This document shows positions 6,534-12,437 of a stretch of DNA of 12,437 bases, in pieces. Every line of letters begins with the position of its first letter. The first letter of the stretch is position 1. The stretch spans positions 1 to 12,437 of the forward strand of contig JAQBPF010000185.1 of NCBI GenBank assembly GCA_028287665.1, in the 5' to 3' direction. The position numbers and the translations under genes are program-made. The notes under the pieces were generated by a model. That model searched no databases. It worked only from the letters and a program-made list of their open reading frames with translations, and was not told where the DNA came from. The DNA comes from Deinococcus sp. GTDB lineage: Bacteria > Deinococcota > Deinococci > Deinococcales > Deinococcaceae.

Positions 6534-7115
6534 TCAGGATGGGTCCTCGTTCCCTTCCTCCACGGCCTGCGTTTCTGCCGGATAGCGCCCCCGCCACAGC
6601 TCCCAGCCTTCATCCGGGAAGGCGCGTTTGGCTTCGGGGGCAAACAGGCGTGCTCCTTCTGCCTCCAGATCAGGGTAGGGGCAGGCCATGATCTCGGTAT
6701 TTTGCATGGCGGGATGGTCGGCCCACTTGATCAGGCGGCCCGACCCGCCCCAGGCATCGTCGGTGGCCCACACCACGCGGCCCACGCCCAGCAGCGAGGA
6801 AGCGCCGCCACACATCAGGCAGGGTTCGAGGCTGGTGTACAGGGTCAGCTTGCCAGGATTTTTGAGCTTGCCCAGGGCAAAAAACACGTCCATTTCGGCG
6901 TGGGCCACACTGGCGCCGCCCACATGCTCGGCGGTCTGGTCTTCGCCTACGCGGTTGCGTCCCCTGGCCACCACTTCATCCTGCTCGTTGACCAGCACGG
7001 CCCCCACCGGAGAACTGCCCGCCGCCACAGCCTCACGGGCCATCTCCAAGGCCGTTTGCAGGTGCGCCCGGTGACTGAGGGTGAGGGGGGGAGTCTTGGC
7101 AGGCTGGTCAGACAT
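6534..7115 (-). CDS. Zinc-dependent nucleoside/base deaminase (guanine deaminase or TadA-like)
   Basis: Cytidine-deaminase-fold hydrolase of 193 residues that removes an amino group from a purine-type substrate. SSPVGAVLVNEQDEVVARGRN (34-54) is the substrate-side motif. HAE (72-74) gives zinc ligand His72 and proton-shuttling Glu74. PCLMC (98-102) gives zinc ligands Cys99 and Cys102. This set fits guanine deaminase (GuaD) and tRNA-adenosine deaminase (TadA). The protein is about 30 residues longer than those families, with a C-terminal extension ending in acidic residues. There is an insertion-like stretch EHVGGAS just before the HAE motif. Being upstream of ribokinase on the same strand favours base or nucleoside salvage over tRNA editing, but this is inference. 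The ATG at 7115 has no Shine-Dalgarno sequence. A TTGACA at 7131-7126 lies just upstream without a matching -10. Confidence 0.85.
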   Translation of the reverse strand: MSDQPAKTPPLTLSHRAHLQTALEMAREAVAAGSSPVGAVLVNEQDEVVARGRNRVGEDQTAEHVGGASVAHAEMDVFFALGKLKNPGKLTLYTSLEPCLMCGGASSLLGVGRVVWATDDAWGGSGRLIKWADHPAMQNTEIMACPYPDLEAEGARLFAPEAKRAFPDEGWELWRGRYPAETQAVEEGNEDPS

Positions 7116-7281
7116 GCCTGCAGTGTGTCAAAACGCCTGTGAGAGCGGCTTGAGGCGACCTTGGGTCGGAGAGTGCCTGGCCCGGCCCAACGCGGGAACA
7201 GGGCTCCGGGTGTCTGACCGCCCACCTTCTTAAGCTCCCCTTCAGCCTGTTGGGGGTGTGATGGCAGGAGATTCGGGGGTT

Positions 7282-7290
7282 TGTTATACT
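7282..7290 (+). promoter_or_regulatory. Extended -10 promoter TGTTATACT
   Basis: TGT precedes TATACT (7285-7290), a TGn-extended -10 that needs little -35 contact; none is visible. Transcription from about 7297 would give a leader of about 115 nt before the acyl-CoA synthetase ATG, unlike the leaderless genes around it. Confidence 0.6.
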
Positions 7291-7397
7291 CGGTTCAATT
7301 CAAAAGCGTTTGCCTGTGGTGTGGGTGCATTCCGGCGGTCTGCTGCGCTGCGGCCGGGCCACCTTCTCCCCTTTTCTCAGCCTGACGACCGACGACC

Positions 7398-7403
7398 AAG
7401 GAG
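7398..7403 (+). promoter_or_regulatory. Ribosome binding site AAGGAG
   Basis: AAGGAG ends 9 nt before the ATG at 7413. It is one of only two clear Shine-Dalgarno sequences in this window and fixes the start of the acyl-CoA synthetase. Confidence 0.8.
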
Positions 7404-7412
7404 TGTGCCCAC

Positions 7413-9134
<1,722 letters not shown>

Positions 9135-9260
9135 CTCAAGCGTCCCGGCAACGTCGTGCAGCACACCAGAATCTTTACCCCCACCCGACCCCCGCCACTG
9201 TGTGGAGGTTTCTCACGTCATTCTCCTGCGGGTGACGTTTCTTACAGGGCCGCGCTGCAC

Positions 9261-9266
9261 TATCAT
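9261..9266 (+). promoter_or_regulatory. -10 element TATCAT for response regulator
   Basis: TATCAT is followed by 7 nt (GGGGCTT) and the ATG at 9274, the leaderless layout. It rules out the longer frame that would begin at 9202. Confidence 0.65.
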
Positions 9267-9273
9267 GGGGCTT

Positions 9274-9651
<378 letters not shown>

Positions 9652-9691
9652 CTGGTGCGGCGCCTGTCGATACAGACGGCGCTGCTCACAC

Positions 9692-9696
9692 AGGAG
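9692..9696 (+). promoter_or_regulatory. Ribosome binding site AGGAG before a TTG start
   Basis: AGGAG stands 8 nt before TTG 9705. It supports the rare TTG start of the penicillin-binding protein, since the hydrophobic anchor begins immediately after it and no ATG precedes the anchor. Confidence 0.75.
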
Positions 9697-9704
9697 ACCA
9701 AGGC

Positions 9705-12056
<2,352 letters not shown>

Positions 12057-12133
12057 CGCCAGCAGATAAACGTTGGAACAGTTGGAGAATCTATTTGTTG
12101 CACTTTGGCGGTCCCCGAAATTATGGTGGGCCG

Positions 12134-12150
12134 CCACTCTCATGGAGTGG
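12134..12150. repeat. Short inverted repeat CCACTC-N5-GAGTGG
   Basis: CCACTC (12134-12139) and GAGTGG (12145-12150) form a 6-bp stem with a 5-nt loop in the gap after the PBP gene. It could be a weak terminator or an operator for the next gene; no T-run follows. Confidence 0.3.
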
Positions 12151-12188
12151 TCACGCAGGCGCGGCGGGCCTGGGGCATGATGGCTCCC

Positions 12189-12437
12189 ATGCGCCACGCC
12201 CCGCTGCTGACTCTTCTGCTGACCCTGGGCTCGGGGCAGGCCGACGCCCGCGTGCGCCTGGGCGAAACCCTGCCCCCCCACCCCTGGGCCACGGCCGCCG
12301 ACCGCGAAGTCATCGTGGTGTATTCGCACGATTGCGGCGATCTGGGCGACCTGTGGCAGGCCGTACTGGACAGCGGATTGCCCGTGAGGGCTGTGAATGC
12401 CGAAGACACCCCCGCTCCTGCCCCCGCAGGTATCAAC
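12189..12437 (+). CDS. Secreted protein of unknown function, 5' part only (runs off window)
   Basis: The frame stays open to the last base, 83 codons. The start MRHAPLLTLLLTLGSG is a signal-peptide-like segment with a short basic start, a hydrophobic core and the cleavage-type ending QADA before RVRLG (about residue 20). The exported part has a beta strand REVIVVYSHDCGDL (about 39-52) with one cysteine; the strand-then-Cys layout recalls a thioredoxin-like fold, but there is no CxxC. The next residues APAPAG suggest a loop. I favour ATG 12189 since CATGAT, close to TANNNT, sits 7 nt upstream; in-frame ATGs at 12177, 12180 and 12123 are alternatives. Same strand as the PBP gene, 132 bp after it. 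Family not recognised; that it is a real coding region is likely from its codon pattern. Confidence 0.6.
   Translation, partial: MRHAPLLTLLLTLGSGQADARVRLGETLPPHPWATAADREVIVVYSHDCGDLGDLWQAVLDSGLPVRAVNAEDTPAPAPAGIN

Larger units (their letters stand above)
7116..7412. other. Divergent intergenic region and acyl-CoA synthetase leader
   Basis: This 297-bp gap lies between the deaminase and acyl-CoA synthetase starts. It holds an extended -10 promoter at 7282-7290 for the rightward gene, which leaves about 115 nt of 5' leader. Within the leader CCGGC and GCCGG can pair around a 16-nt loop (about 7331-7356). A Shine-Dalgarno sequence lies at 7398-7403. No gene is seen inside it. Confidence 0.5.

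Noticed and set aside
7126..7131. Perfect TTGACA upstream of the deaminase (minus strand), considered as a -35 box
   Set aside because: No TANNNT lies 16-18 nt downstream; the expected place is inside the coding region and reads ACCAGC.

Overview
The window looks like a chromosomal segment of a GC-rich Deinococcus-type bacterium (Deinococcota). The reasons are the high GC and strong third-position GC of every gene, a Deinococcus/Thermus-type DUF1999 acetyltransferase-like gene, and above all the way genes begin: most have no Shine-Dalgarno sequence but a TANNNT -10 hexamer 6-9 nt before the ATG, the leaderless-transcript arrangement described for Deinococcus. No transposase, integrase, CRISPR array, tRNA or rRNA is visible. 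The content is mostly housekeeping, plus several less usual small genes.

Layout, left to right. (1) Bases 1-809 hold the 3' part of a GH13 alpha-glucosidase-type gene; its start lies upstream of the window. (2) A 147-bp convergent gap with an 8-bp inverted repeat is followed by a compact Hanks-type Ser/Thr kinase gene on the minus strand (957-1709), divergent from a patatin-like phospholipase gene (1849-2661). (3) Signal peptidase I (2750-3520) ends at a 15-bp perfect hairpin shared with a convergent minus-strand group: DUF503, a cysteine-less heavy-metal-associated-like domain protein and a DUF1999/GNAT-like protein (3615-4686). (4) Divergent from these is an ANT-like nucleotidyltransferase with a DUF4111-type C-terminus (4752-5534). 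It converges on a minus-strand pair, ribokinase (5580-6485) and a zinc-dependent purine/tRNA-adenosine-type deaminase (6534-7115), plausibly both in nucleoside or base salvage. (5) After a 297-bp divergent spacer with an extended -10 promoter comes a long-chain acyl-CoA synthetase gene (7413-9134). (6) A single-domain response regulator (9274-9651) and a class A penicillin-binding protein (9705-12056) follow in tandem. The window ends inside a gene for a secreted protein of unknown function (from 12189).

Functional links: signal peptidase, the bifunctional peptidoglycan synthase, the patatin-like lipase and the acyl-CoA synthetase all concern the envelope or lipids. The CheY-like receiver just upstream of the PBP may be co-transcribed with it. 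Start codons here were chosen mainly with the TANNNT-N6-9-ATG rule, which moves several starts downstream of the longest open frame: kinase, DUF1999 protein, HMA-like protein and response regulator.

I found no complete undescribed system. The items most worth a second look are the leaderless promoter architecture, the HMA-like protein that has lost its metal-binding cysteines, the DFD-type mini-kinase, the receiver/PBP pair, and the 810-956 spacer as a possible small repeat or RNA.
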